Part shown: in pieces, positions 37,067 through 46,791 of the stretch
Layout of the letters: the number at the start of each line of letters is the position of its first letter
Numbering within the stretch: the first letter of the stretch is position 1
Origin: an uncultured Blastocatellia bacterium
GTDB taxonomy: Bacteria > Acidobacteriota > Blastocatellia > HR10
Assembly (NCBI GenBank): GCA_937934295.1
Contig: CALHAI010000005.1
Span: 1 to 64,000 of the forward strand
Length of the DNA: 64,000 nucleotides
Reading direction: 5' to 3'
Made by a program: the position numbers and the translations under genes
The notes under the pieces: generated by a model
What the model saw: only the letters and a program-made list of their open reading frames with translations
Database searches by the model: none
Told to the model about the DNA's origin: nothing

Positions 37067-38100
37067 GCGCTCTGGCTGTGAAAATACGGCACGACCTCGC
37101 GCCCGAAGAGGGTGAGACATTGCAAGACCCGATCCCACCGAGGCCCTTTCGGGAGCCGGAAGCGAAGGACGATCTCATCCACGTCATACTCCCGCGCGTA
37201 CATCTCAATCTGGCGGATGCACTCTTTTGGAGACCCGAGGATGAGATGACGGCTGGCGCGTTCGAGGGTGAAGTCGGATTCGGATTGGAATTCCGGATGA
37301 TGCGTGAGGATGCCCCAGCGGAAATAGAAGAGCCATTCCTCGACGGCGAGTCGCCCGAACACCACTTCGGCTTCCGCGCGCGTAGGCGCCACCCATCCAT
37401 CCCGCATGAGGACGACCTTCGAGGGGCGGCCGGCCGCGCGCGCCGCCTCGCGATAAAGACGGACTTGCTCGAGCCACACTTGACGATCCAAAGGGAACGG
37501 ATCGCTGCACCACGCATCGCCGATGCGCCCGGCTCGCGCGATCGTCTTCGGGAACATGCCGCCGACCCACCATTCGGGCATCGGTTTCTGATAGGGCTTC
37601 GGCGTGAGCAAGACTTCGTCGAACTGGTAGTATCGGCCATGATAGGAGAATCGCTCCTCGGTCCAAGCGAGCTTGATGATCTCGACCTGCTCCTCGAATC
37701 GCGCGCCGCGTTGGTGATGGGGAATGCCGAACATCCGGCTGTATCCGGAATGGTATCCAGCGGCGACGCCGAAGATGACGCGCCCGCGGGAGACGTGATC
37801 GATCATGGCCACCTGCTCGGCCACATGAATCGGATGATGGAGCGGGAGCACGAGGATGTAGCTGCCCAAGCGAATGCGGCTCGTTCGAGCCGCGATGACC
37901 GAGAGCAGCACCAGGGAGGAAGGAAAGAAGCATTCGGTCCGTCCATGTCGCTCGGGCACGACGATCGAATCGAATCCCCCTTCCTCGGCCAGCTCGATCT
38001 CGCGGTAAAGCTGATCGACGAACGCACTCACTTCCTCGCGCGTCGGGATCGAACGATTGTAAGGTCCGGCGTGTGTGTCCAAGAGATAATGCAGCCTCAT
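37063..38100 (-). CDS. Luciferase-like (LLM) flavin/F420 oxidoreductase
   Basis: This ~345-residue protein is a bacterial-luciferase-fold TIM barrel. AEEGGFDSIVVPERHG, RIRLGSYILVLPLHHP, IHVAEQVAMIDHVSRGRVIFGVAAGYHS and WVGGMFPKTIARAGRIGDAW are family segments. Such enzymes use FMN or F420 as monooxygenases, reductases or dehydrogenases. ATG 38100 is chosen for its GAGGAGGG. It is one of three paralogues in the window and lies between a second LLM gene and DUF2889. Confidence 0.9.
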   Translation of the reverse strand: MRLHYLLDTHAGPYNRSIPTREEVSAFVDQLYREIELAEEGGFDSIVVPERHGRTECFFPSSLVLLSVIAARTSRIRLGSYILVLPLHHPIHVAEQVAMIDHVSRGRVIFGVAAGYHSGYSRMFGIPHHQRGARFEEQVEIIKLAWTEERFSYHGRYYQFDEVLLTPKPYQKPMPEWWVGGMFPKTIARAGRIGDAWCSDPFPLDRQVWLEQVRLYREAARAAGRPSKVVLMRDGWVAPTRAEAEVVFGRLAVEEWLFYFRWGILTHHPEFQSESDFTLERASRHLILGSPKECIRQIEMYAREYDVDEIVLRFRLPKGPRWDRVLQCLTLFGREVVPYFHSQSA

Positions 38101-38143
38101 GGCTTCCCTCCTCGCGGCCTTCCGCCGGCGCGATCCACCGAGA

Positions 38144-39187
38144 TCAGTGGCGGAAGTGCGGGATGACCTCTTTTCCGAACAGCTCAAGGCATCGCATCGT
38201 CGCTTGGTGATCAGGCCCGGTGGGATGGCGGAAGTAGAAGACGATGTATTCGCATCCGACCTCGCGGCGATAGCGTTCGATCTCGGCGATGACTTCGTCG
38301 GGCGTCCCGGCGATCACCCGATTGGGAGCCACGCGCTCATAGGTCCAGTCCTCATCGCGAGCTGTGCGCACCCAAGGTTCCCACTGGGCGTTGAAGCGCC
38401 CGGATTCGAAGAAGCCGAGGTGCTTGTAGAACAGATGATAGTCCCGAACGGTCGGCCACCACAGCTCGCGAATCTCCCGGGGATCGTGCGAGACCCATCC
38501 GTCGCGGATGAGGACGACCTCGATCTGATCCGCGTGGCCGTGCTCGATCGCCGACTCCCGATAGATATCGGCCCAGGCCTTCATGACCTGAATGACGTGC
38601 AGCGGATCGGAAATCCATCCTGTGCCGAGGCGTCCGGCACGGCGCAAGGCGGGCTCACTCATGGCGCCGATCCAGATCGGCGGGTGCGGCCGCTGTACGA
38701 CACGCGGCGTGACTCGGACGTTCTCCAACGTGAAGAATTCCCCCTCGAAGGAGAAGGGCTCGCCGCTCCACGCGCGCCGCAAAATCTCGATCTGCTCGAC
38801 AAATCGTCGGGTTACTCCCTGCCGCTCGATGCCGAAGAGTCGGAATTCGGATTCGACGAGATTGAGGCCGACGCCGAGGATGACGCGCCCTTTTGAGACG
38901 TTATCCAGCACGGCGACCTCTTCGGCCACGTGGATCGGGTGCCATTCGGGAAGCTGCAGGATGGATGTGCCCACGCGCAATCGCTTCGTGCAAGCGGCCA
39001 CGGCGGCCAAGAGGATCAGTGGAGCACTCAGGTATCCGTCAGGCATCATGTGATGCTCGGGCACGAAGACCGCATCAAACCCGACGGCTTCGGCCAACTT
39101 GGCTTCTTCCAAGATCTCGCCGTAGAGTTCCGCGATCCGCGCCCCATTGGGCGGATCCTGGGTATTGACAAGCATGCCGAATCTCAT
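38144..39187 (-). CDS. Luciferase-like (LLM) flavin/F420 oxidoreductase
   Basis: This 347-residue LLM protein shares the layout of the neighbouring one: AEAVGFDAVFVPEHHMMP, LRVGTSILQLPEWHPIHVAE, KGRVILGVGLNLVESEF and PIWIGAMSEPALRRAGRLG. It lies between a TonB receptor (66 bases upstream) and the second LLM gene (43 bases downstream). A role in oxidative attack on the imported substrate is likely but unproven. Confidence 0.9.
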   Translation of the reverse strand: MRFGMLVNTQDPPNGARIAELYGEILEEAKLAEAVGFDAVFVPEHHMMPDGYLSAPLILLAAVAACTKRLRVGTSILQLPEWHPIHVAEEVAVLDNVSKGRVILGVGLNLVESEFRLFGIERQGVTRRFVEQIEILRRAWSGEPFSFEGEFFTLENVRVTPRVVQRPHPPIWIGAMSEPALRRAGRLGTGWISDPLHVIQVMKAWADIYRESAIEHGHADQIEVVLIRDGWVSHDPREIRELWWPTVRDYHLFYKHLGFFESGRFNAQWEPWVRTARDEDWTYERVAPNRVIAGTPDEVIAEIERYRREVGCEYIVFYFRHPTGPDHQATMRCLELFGKEVIPHFRH

Positions 39188-39252
39188 CGGCCAGCCTCCA
39201 GAGAATGCATTCGACCGACGGACGCGCTCTCACACATCGCGCGATCGCTCCC

Positions 39253-42200
39253 TCACCACGTCAGCTTCAACGCGAACTGGATCTGGCGCGGCGTTCCGAT
39301 AGTGCTCGTGATCCGACCCGCTTGCGGATTACAGGAATGGATTTGCGCCTGCTCGGCCGTCAGCCGGCACGGCAGTGCCTCCAGCTCGGCCGGTGTGGGG
39401 ACGCGTCGGAATTGCGGGACGAAGCCGACGTAGAGTTGATTGAACGGGAGAGCGAAGTTCGGATGGTTGAGGACGTTGAAGGCCTCGACACGAAACTGCG
39501 CGCGCACCGTCTCCCGAATGAGGAATTCCTTCGAGAGCCCGACGTCGAGGTTCGAGAAGCCAGGGCCGCGTACGGATGTGCGCGGGGCGTTCCCCAAGCG
39601 GCCGGGCTCTTGCAACGCGAACGCCTTCGGATCGAAATACCGATCCACACGCCCGATGACGGGATTGGCTCGCAGAATGTTCGGCCGATCAGGGAAATCT
39701 ATGTTGTCCCCTACGCCCGTGATACCGAATCCGGCCAACACGGAGAACGGGTATCCACTGCGAAATTCGCCGAGAGTGGTGATCTTCCATCCCCCGAAGA
39801 GCGCTTGGGTCAGGCCGCGCGCTTCCCCAAGAAATCGTTTGCCGCGTCCCACCGGTAGCTCATAGACGGCGTTCACGGTCGCGCGATGTCGGATGCTAAA
39901 GAGCGATTCCGAACGATCCAGTTTGCGGTTTGGTGGATATTGACTCGCCTGCGCGACGCCGCGAATGATGTTGTTGGAATTGAAGGCGTCGGATTCCGAG
40001 AGAGCTTTGGAGAAGGCGTAGGCGCTTTGGAACGTCAAGCCCCCGGCGAGCCGACGCGCCACTTGAACGCTCATGGAATGGTAGTTCGCCGTAGTATCGA
40101 AGCGACGGGCGTAGAGAGAGAACGCGATCCGACTCACTGCCGGAGCCGCCGTCCCACATCCTCCGGTGAAGATAGGCTGTCCATTCTCGAACCGGCACGG
40201 GAGGTTGTGATTGGCCTCGATCTTCCGCGGGATGTGATACGATTGAGACCCGGCGTAGGTGAGCGTCAAACTCAGCTTCGCCGGCAACTCGCGCGCGATC
40301 TCCAGATGCCACTGGATCGAGGTGGGCGAGTTGACGGGATCGAGCAGCCCTGTGACCAATCCCACATAGGGCGTCGGCTGCGTACACGCCGCGCACTGAG
40401 GGAACGGGATTGGAGGCAAGAACCCAGGCGCCAGTGGCTCTCCGAAGAACGTATTGAGCACCGGCTGTGGCGCATTCCACTGGAGAATACCCTGAGCTGT
40501 CCCCTCGAATCCGAGGAATTCATTGAAGACACCGAAGCCCGTGCGAATGACCGTCTTGCCGTTGCCGAAGAGATCGTAGGCGATGCCCAGGCGCGGCTGG
40601 AACTGCGTGAGCGAGTAGTTGTCATAAGGTTGACCAATAGTGACCTGCGTATCGTCGGGACGCCGCCAATTGCCCAATTTATTGTGGATATCCTTGAGGA
40701 TCGGCACTTGGAATTCGTGCCGCAGTCCGAGCGTGAGCGTCACGCGAGGGGAGAGCCGCCAGGCGTCTTCCACGTACCAAGCGAAGAGCGTCGTGCGAAT
40801 GCCGAAGCTGGCATCAGCCCCATCCCGACGAATGATCAGCACGGCCGGATTTGCGGCCAGCAGATCATTCAGGGTGAGGAAGGTGTAGCTCCCCCCCGGA
40901 ATGACCGCTGAATTCCAATTCCACTGGAAGCGGTTCACCATCCCACCGAGCTTCATCGTGTGATTTCCGCGCGTGTACACGAGGTCATCATTGACGGCGA
41001 AGATATTGCGCACGAGATGGAAGGGGCTGGCATCGTCATTCCCCAGCAGCGTCAACGTGCCGCTCACGGTGCCCGCCGTCCCACCACCGACGGAGATCAC
41101 ACCGATCGTCTTTCGAGCCGGATTGCCTGTATATTGCTCCGAACGTAAGGAGATGGTCGGCTCCGTAGCCGCCGAGACATTGGACCGCAGGAAGCTGAAG
41201 CTCGCCGTATTGACAAGATTGGGCGTGAAGACGCGCGACCATCGGAGCAGGTAGTTCTGCACGCGATCCGTCCGCACAAATTCGAACGTTGGGAAGTGAA
41301 AAGCCGCAGTGGCGTCGGCATCGGTGAGGGAGTAGCGGCCGGAGAATTGATCCCTCGGTGAGAGCGTGGACGTGATGTGAACGAGCCCGAAGTCCTGGCG
41401 CGTCGGCTGACGGTTCTGGAAGATATATTCGGCGATTCCCCCACCGAGATCAGCTCCGTTGGACCGGGGATAAAGCTCCAGAATGGCCCTCACGGCCGGG
41501 GAGATGGCGACGGGCTGCCCTCCGGGACCGATGACCGGAAAGTCGCACGTCCCCCCCAGGCCCCCGTTTCGCGCGCACTCGCTTGGGACGAAGGAGATCT
41601 CGGTCATCGTCAGTCGCTGTCGCAACCCCTCGTAGTTGGTGAAGAAGAACGCGCGATCCCGACGGATGGGCCCTCCCAAGGCTGCCCCGAATTGATTGCG
41701 TCGGAAGGGCGGTTTCTCCCGATCGAAGAAGGAGCGCGTATCGAAGATGTCGTTGCGCACGAACTCATAAGCGCTGCCGTGCCACTCATTGGTGCCGCTG
41801 CGCGTGGCGAAACTGACCACAGCTCCTGAGGCCCCCCCATAGACCGCACTGAAGGAATGGGTGATCACCTTGAATTCCTGAATGGCTTCGACCCCCGGCA
41901 TATCGCCCGCTGCCGCCGTCCCAGGGGCAGTGAAATTCCCATGGCTGAAGTTCACGCCATCAACGAGGTATGCCACAGACGATCCCATCAATCCATTGGC
42001 GCTGATATAAGACCCAGTATTGGTCGCTGCGCCGAGCACGGTCGGGGGCGTCGCGTTGGTCATGCGCACAAGCCCAGGCTGCTGTGTGACCAGGGCCGTG
42101 AAGCTCCGCTGGTTCAACGGTAGCTCGCGCACTTGCAGGGGGAGGATGACATTGCTGACTTCGACCTTGGTCGTCTCCACAACAGGGACGACTTCCCCGC

Positions 42201-42582
42201 TCACATCAACGCTCTCGGTCAGTTCGCCGACTTCGAGCGTGACCCGCACGGTCTCGGTCGCCCCTACCGTGAGAGACACATCCCGAATGATCGCTCTCTT
42301 GAATCCCAGCGCTTCGACGCGCACCTCGTAGCGCCCGGCCGGGAGCTGGGAGATGACGAATTGCCCCTGCTCTCCTGTCGTGGTCTCGCGGGTCAATCCC
42401 GTCTCTTGATTCTTGATGGCGACGCGCGCTCCAGGGACGACGGCATTGGTTTTATCCACGACGTCCCCGGCAATGGTCGCCGTCGTCACCGCTCCTTGAG
42501 CGAAGACCCGCGATTCTCCCCACGGATCAAATGCGAGCGAGAGCAGGACGATCCAAAATAGAAGCGCGCTTTTCTTTCCCAT
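39253..42582 (-). CDS. TonB-dependent receptor, Oar-like (second)
   Basis: This ~1109-residue protein has a signal peptide (LLFWIVLLSLAFDPWG, cleaved near RVFAQG), a carboxypeptidase-regulatory domain (TATIAGDVVDKTNAVVPGA), a TonB plug with NQRSFTALVTQQPGL, and a barrel ending FALKLTW. ATG 42582 with AGGAGG upstream is chosen. The two receptors here are dissimilar beyond the shared architecture, so they may recognise different ligands. It follows the acyl-CoA synthetase by 29 bases, consistent with one operon. Confidence 0.9.
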   Translation of the reverse strand: MGKKSALLFWIVLLSLAFDPWGESRVFAQGAVTTATIAGDVVDKTNAVVPGARVAIKNQETGLTRETTTGEQGQFVISQLPAGRYEVRVEALGFKRAIIRDVSLTVGATETVRVTLEVGELTESVDVSGEVVPVVETTKVEVSNVILPLQVRELPLNQRSFTALVTQQPGLVRMTNATPPTVLGAATNTGSYISANGLMGSSVAYLVDGVNFSHGNFTAPGTAAAGDMPGVEAIQEFKVITHSFSAVYGGASGAVVSFATRSGTNEWHGSAYEFVRNDIFDTRSFFDREKPPFRRNQFGAALGGPIRRDRAFFFTNYEGLRQRLTMTEISFVPSECARNGGLGGTCDFPVIGPGGQPVAISPAVRAILELYPRSNGADLGGGIAEYIFQNRQPTRQDFGLVHITSTLSPRDQFSGRYSLTDADATAAFHFPTFEFVRTDRVQNYLLRWSRVFTPNLVNTASFSFLRSNVSAATEPTISLRSEQYTGNPARKTIGVISVGGGTAGTVSGTLTLLGNDDASPFHLVRNIFAVNDDLVYTRGNHTMKLGGMVNRFQWNWNSAVIPGGSYTFLTLNDLLAANPAVLIIRRDGADASFGIRTTLFAWYVEDAWRLSPRVTLTLGLRHEFQVPILKDIHNKLGNWRRPDDTQVTIGQPYDNYSLTQFQPRLGIAYDLFGNGKTVIRTGFGVFNEFLGFEGTAQGILQWNAPQPVLNTFFGEPLAPGFLPPIPFPQCAACTQPTPYVGLVTGLLDPVNSPTSIQWHLEIARELPAKLSLTLTYAGSQSYHIPRKIEANHNLPCRFENGQPIFTGGCGTAAPAVSRIAFSLYARRFDTTANYHSMSVQVARRLAGGLTFQSAYAFSKALSESDAFNSNNIIRGVAQASQYPPNRKLDRSESLFSIRHRATVNAVYELPVGRGKRFLGEARGLTQALFGGWKITTLGEFRSGYPFSVLAGFGITGVGDNIDFPDRPNILRANPVIGRVDRYFDPKAFALQEPGRLGNAPRTSVRGPGFSNLDVGLSKEFLIRETVRAQFRVEAFNVLNHPNFALPFNQLYVGFVPQFRRVPTPAELEALPCRLTAEQAQIHSCNPQAGRITSTIGTPRQIQFALKLTW

Positions 42583-42611
42583 GGCCTCCACCTCCTGAAG
42601 GGGGATTGCCC

Positions 42612-44384
42612 TCATCGGCACGTATCGAGAGAACACTCCAAATAGTGTCCTCCCACGTCGGAGGAGCTCTCTTGACTCCTCTCACAAGCGGCAGGGAGAG
42701 GGGCTTCGATGCCTCTCCTCATCTCCTTCTCGAAGGATTCTCGAAGCCGAGATTTGTGAATCTTCCCACTCCCTGTCATGGGGAATTCTCGAACGAAGCG
42801 AACGTAGCGGGGGACCTTGAAGGGGGCCAGCTGCTGACGACAGTACCTCATGACCTCTTCCTCGGTCAGGTGCTCCCCCTCTTTGAGCTGTAGGAAAGCG
42901 GCCGGGACCTCCCCCCACTGCGGATCAGGGACGCCGATGACGGCCGCTGCGATGACCTTGGGATGCGTCAGGAGGAAATTCTCAACCTCCAGAGCCGAGA
43001 CGTTCTCGCCTCCGACGCGCAACACGTCTTTCAGTCGCCCCAGGAAGATCAGGTATCCCTCCTCAGTCAACATGCCGCGATCTCCCGTGTGCAACCATCC
43101 GTTGGGATCAATGGCCCGCGCTGTCTCCTCAGGCATTCGATAATACCCCTTCATCACGTTGTACCCGCGCACGCAGATCTCACCCGCTTGTCCGGGTGCG
43201 AGGCGCTCCCCGGTCTCGGGATCCCGAATCTCCACCTCGACGCCCGGATGGGGCCGACCGTTCGTCTGCACTCGCTTCTCCCGCGCATCCCGCCAATCGG
43301 TGATGCAAACATTTGGACTCGCCTCCGAGAGCCCATAGACGGAGCACACGTGCCGGATGCCGATCTCATCAGCGACCATTTGCAGAAGCGCTGGAGAGCC
43401 GGCCGCCCACCCTTTCTTCAGGCTTGAACGATCCCGACGCGGGTAATCCGGATGATCGCGAAGCATGAGGAACATCGTCTCGATGCCGATATATGCGGTG
43501 ATCCGCTCTTCCTCGAAAAGCCGCAGCGTCTCCCCGGCATCGAACTTGGTCATCATGTGCAAGACGTAGCCCCGCGTGACGGCTCCAAGAAGCGCACAGA
43601 CCGAACCACCAATGTGAAACATCGGCATGGCCGAGAGCACGCGGTCGCTCTCGTCGAAGCCCGCGCGTCCGGCCATGATGAAGGCGTTGCGTAAGGTCTG
43701 ATCGTGCGCGAGCATGACGCCTTTCGGAAAGGCGGTGCTCCCGGACGTATATTGAAGGAGCACGACGTCATCCGGACGAACATCTGCCTCCCGTTGGCGA
43801 AGCGCGCGCTCCCAGTAGGGTTCCGCGCCGAGCGCGAGCACGTGGGAGTAGGCGAACATCCCGGGCACTCCGGGCCCGAGCGTGATCAGGCGCTTCAAAT
43901 CCGGGAACCGATGCGACCGAAGTTGTCCGGGTGGACAGCTATTCGCCTCCGGGCAGAGAGCGCGGATGACGGCCTCATACTCAGTGTCTAGGAAGCGATC
44001 CATCGTGATGAGCGTCGTCGCTTCGGATTGTCGCAGGACGTACTCGAGCTCTCCCGCTTTGAACCGCGTGTTAATAGGAACCACGATGGCGCCGATTTTG
44101 GCGATGGCGAACTGCGCGATGGCCGCCTCCGGCACGTTGGCCAACCACAAAGCGACGCGTTCCCCCGCAGCGACGCCAAGCGCGAGCAACCCGCAAGCCA
44201 ACCGATTCACTGCAGTCAAAAAGTCGGCCGCCGTGTACGCTCGCCGAGCGGCTCTTCCATCGGATCCGGGGCTCTCGACATGATGGAAGACGAATAGCTC
44301 GCTTCCCGGAGATCGCGCTGCCAAACGCTCCAGAGCCGCTCCATACGTGAGCTGTGGCCACTCGAAGGCCTCCTCGTAGAGCAT
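42612..44384 (-). CDS. AMP-dependent acyl-CoA synthetase
   Basis: This ~590-residue adenylate-forming enzyme has the P-loop motif YTSGSTAFPKGV, the A5 region VYGLSEASPN, GWLHTGDRGML and the C-terminal catalytic Lys in TGSGKIHKSRLRE. It activates a carboxylic acid as a CoA thioester and resembles long-chain or cyclohexane-carboxylate ligases. ATG 44384 has GGGAG six bases upstream. A Ser/Arg-rich tail extends ~40 residues beyond the normal end. It lies 29 bases after the SnoaL-like gene. Confidence 0.9.
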   Translation of the reverse strand: MLYEEAFEWPQLTYGAALERLAARSPGSELFVFHHVESPGSDGRAARRAYTAADFLTAVNRLACGLLALGVAAGERVALWLANVPEAAIAQFAIAKIGAIVVPINTRFKAGELEYVLRQSEATTLITMDRFLDTEYEAVIRALCPEANSCPPGQLRSHRFPDLKRLITLGPGVPGMFAYSHVLALGAEPYWERALRQREADVRPDDVVLLQYTSGSTAFPKGVMLAHDQTLRNAFIMAGRAGFDESDRVLSAMPMFHIGGSVCALLGAVTRGYVLHMMTKFDAGETLRLFEEERITAYIGIETMFLMLRDHPDYPRRDRSSLKKGWAAGSPALLQMVADEIGIRHVCSVYGLSEASPNVCITDWRDAREKRVQTNGRPHPGVEVEIRDPETGERLAPGQAGEICVRGYNVMKGYYRMPEETARAIDPNGWLHTGDRGMLTEEGYLIFLGRLKDVLRVGGENVSALEVENFLLTHPKVIAAAVIGVPDPQWGEVPAAFLQLKEGEHLTEEEVMRYCRQQLAPFKVPRYVRFVREFPMTGSGKIHKSRLRESFEKEMRRGIEAPLPAACERSQESSSDVGGHYLECSLDTCR

Positions 44385-44413
44385 CACTTTCTCCCTTACG
44401 GCTGAGGCGAACC

Positions 44414-44806
44414 TCAGGTTTTTGGAAGCGCTCCGATCATCTCTAAGACGCGCGCGCTATCGTAGAAGATCTGCAGCTCCCGAATCTGCCCATCCCGAAT
44501 CGTGAAGAGGTCTACGGCCGCGAAGGCGACCCGTCGCCCGGTCTGCGTCGTCCCCTCAAAGTGAATCTCGACGGCGACGTCGCCATTCGGGCTGAAGAAG
44601 AGTCGCCGCACGTCATCGAACCGCTCGGGATAAAACTGCAGGACGTTCGCATAGAATTGACCAATCGCCTCGCGCCCGACGATGGGATCGGACATCGGGA
44701 AATGCAACGAGGCGTCAGGCGCAAAGAGCGCGACCAGATCAGCAAGGCGCGTCTCATTCACGGCGGCGAAATACGCGCGAACGATCCGCTCGGATTCCGC
44801 GCTCAT
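44414..44806 (-). CDS. SnoaL/NTF2-like small polyketide-cyclase-type protein
   Basis: This 130-residue protein has the NTF2-like cone fold pattern (VRAYFAAVNETRLADLVALF, then VDLFTIRDGQIRELQIFYD). Members include ketosteroid isomerase, SnoaL cyclase and limonene-epoxide hydrolase. Catalytic residues cannot be assigned. Its place among LLM oxidoreductase, SDR and CoA ligase genes fits an isomerase or epoxide/dehydratase step. It starts at ATG 44806. Confidence 0.8.
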   Translation of the reverse strand: MSAESERIVRAYFAAVNETRLADLVALFAPDASLHFPMSDPIVGREAIGQFYANVLQFYPERFDDVRRLFFSPNGDVAVEIHFEGTTQTGRRVAFAAVDLFTIRDGQIRELQIFYDSARVLEMIGALPKT

Positions 44807-44834
44807 CCCTCATCCCCTCGGAGAAAGCTCTCGG

Positions 44835-45605
44835 CTATTGAGCCGTGAATCCTCCATCGGCGACTAGGACGGCCCCGGTCACATAGCTGGCTTCATCGCT
44901 GGCCAGGAAGGCAATGCAACGGGCGATCTCTTCAGGTTGCGCGATTCGTTTGAGGAGTGTGAGGTCGGCGTACATCTGCCGCACCTCGTGCGGGCTCCTC
45001 TCTCCGCACACGCGCCGACAGGCGCGTTCGAGCAAGGGGGTATCCACAGGTCCCGGACAGACGCAGTTGACCCGAATACCGTACTCGGCGTAATCGGCAG
45101 CCATGCTCCGCGTCAATTGAATGACGGCCGCTTTGGAAGCTCCATAGGCGGAGAACTCTCGCACGGCCACCAGACCGCCAATCGAGGCGACATTAACGAT
45201 AGCTCCCCCACCAGCCCGAATGAGCTCGGGGATGGCGAACCGACTCATGCGATAGACGCCATGGAGATTGACAGCGATCTGTCGCTCCCACTCATCATCG
45301 CGCGCCGTCGTGACCGAGCCGACGGTCTCGATCCCCGCGTTGTTGATCAGGATGTCGAGTCCGCCCAAGAAGGCGACGGCTTCGGCGACCATGCGTTCGG
45401 CATCTTCGATTCGTGAGACATCGCCGACGACGGCCACGACCCGTGCGCCACGAGCGCGCAGCGCATCGGTGAACGTTCGTGCCGCTTCGCCCTCCAGATC
45501 GGCGATAGCGACGGCCGCACCTTCGGCGATGAATCGCTCGACGACTGCTCGACCGATGCCCGATGCTCCCCCGGTCACCAATGCCCGTTTGTTGAGGAAT
45601 CGCAT
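44835..45605 (-). CDS. Short-chain dehydrogenase/reductase
   Basis: This ~256-residue SDR has TGGASGIGRA, NNAG, NVASIGGLVAV and YGASKAA as cofactor loop and catalytic Ser-Tyr-Lys, and DLEGEAA after strand two, favouring NAD(H). It is a different subgroup from the SDR at 18530. ATG 45605 lies behind GGAGGGGG. It probably oxidises an alcohol in the pathway. Confidence 0.92.
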   Translation of the reverse strand: MRFLNKRALVTGGASGIGRAVVERFIAEGAAVAIADLEGEAARTFTDALRARGARVVAVVGDVSRIEDAERMVAEAVAFLGGLDILINNAGIETVGSVTTARDDEWERQIAVNLHGVYRMSRFAIPELIRAGGGAIVNVASIGGLVAVREFSAYGASKAAVIQLTRSMAADYAEYGIRVNCVCPGPVDTPLLERACRRVCGERSPHEVRQMYADLTLLKRIAQPEEIARCIAFLASDEASYVTGAVLVADGGFTAQ

Positions 45606-45622
45606 CTTCGTTCCCCCTCCAA

Positions 45623-46777
45623 TCAGGCGATCGCGGATACGAGGTCCTTCACTTGATCCAGCGCTTGAAATGAGGTGCGCGTGCGCGCAGGATCGGCGAA
45701 GGGCGTGATGTTCCAAAGCACGATGTGCCGCAGCCCGACCTCCACGAGTGTGCTGATCTGCTCAGCGATGTCTTCTGGCGTTCCATGAAGCGTGAAGTAG
45801 GCGACGATCTCACGAGGCACCTTCTGAATCGCCGCCATCGCCTCCGCATAGCCGAAGCGCGCCGGGATGTAAGCGTGAAAACCACTCGCTTCGGGCCCGA
45901 ACGGCGCCTCGTAGCCGAGGCGAATGAAGACCTCGGCGGGAAGAAGCAAGCACAAGGCCTTCACGAGAACCGCCTCCATCATTCGAACGACGGCTGCGCG
46001 GTCCTCATCCACGAGGACATAGGCGAGCATGCCCGGCGTGATCGCCGCGGGATCGCGTCCGGCTTCGCGAGCGGCCTGGTGAATCTGTGCTAACTTCTCG
46101 CTGTACTCGGCCGGCGTCATCTTCGTAGGCAACCATCCATCGGCATAGCGTCCGGTGAGTCGCAACATGCGTGGTCCGTGCGCGGCGATCCAGATCGGGG
46201 GATATCGGCCCTCATAAGGACTGAGGCCGAGCACAGCGCTCTCCAAGCGCCAGAATCGTCCCTCGAAATCAACAGGTCGCCCGCCGGATTCCCATAACCG
46301 GCGAATGATCATCAACCCTTCTTCGAGCCGGGAGACGGGTTGATCGAAGTCGAGTCCATAAGGCGTGATGTTCAACCGCTCGCCCGAGCCAAGCCCTAGG
46401 ATCACCCGTCCGCGCGTGATGTGATCGAGGGTGAGCGCCGCCTGAGCAAGCATGGCCGGATGGCGACGGATCACATCGGTGACCCCGATCCCCAGCCGAA
46501 TGCGAGTCGTGTGCACGCCAACGGCGGCGATCGTCGCTACGGGGTCGAAATACGTGTCAGCGTTCGGCTGCCTCTCTGCCAAGGGAGTGATCTCCGGGCG
46601 CCAAATCGCCTGCGGATGCCACCCCATCAGATGACAGGGCCACCAGATGGCGTCATAGCCTTTCGCCTCGGCCCGTTGCGCTTGCTGAAGGACCTTCTCA
46701 AAAGGCAACATGATCCCCCCGGGCGCACCGATCTCGACGTGGCACGACGCCGTGCCCTCGGGTCTTCCACGCCACAT
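45623..46777 (-). CDS. Luciferase-like (LLM) flavin/F420 oxidoreductase (third)
   Basis: This ~384-residue LLM protein carries GYDAIWWPCHLMGWHP, RIRLGIGVTDVIRRHP, RGRVILGLGSGERLN and PIWIAAHGPRMLRLTGRYADG. It is longer than the other two and resembles Mer/phthiodiolone-type members that use F420. ATG 46777 has GGAGGG seven bases upstream and overlaps the CoA-transferase-like stop. It lies 17 bases before the SDR gene. Confidence 0.9.
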   Translation of the reverse strand: MWRGRPEGTASCHVEIGAPGGIMLPFEKVLQQAQRAEAKGYDAIWWPCHLMGWHPQAIWRPEITPLAERQPNADTYFDPVATIAAVGVHTTRIRLGIGVTDVIRRHPAMLAQAALTLDHITRGRVILGLGSGERLNITPYGLDFDQPVSRLEEGLMIIRRLWESGGRPVDFEGRFWRLESAVLGLSPYEGRYPPIWIAAHGPRMLRLTGRYADGWLPTKMTPAEYSEKLAQIHQAAREAGRDPAAITPGMLAYVLVDEDRAAVVRMMEAVLVKALCLLLPAEVFIRLGYEAPFGPEASGFHAYIPARFGYAEAMAAIQKVPREIVAYFTLHGTPEDIAEQISTLVEVGLRHIVLWNITPFADPARTRTSFQALDQVKDLVSAIA

Positions 46778-46791
46778 GGGTCGACCCTCCC

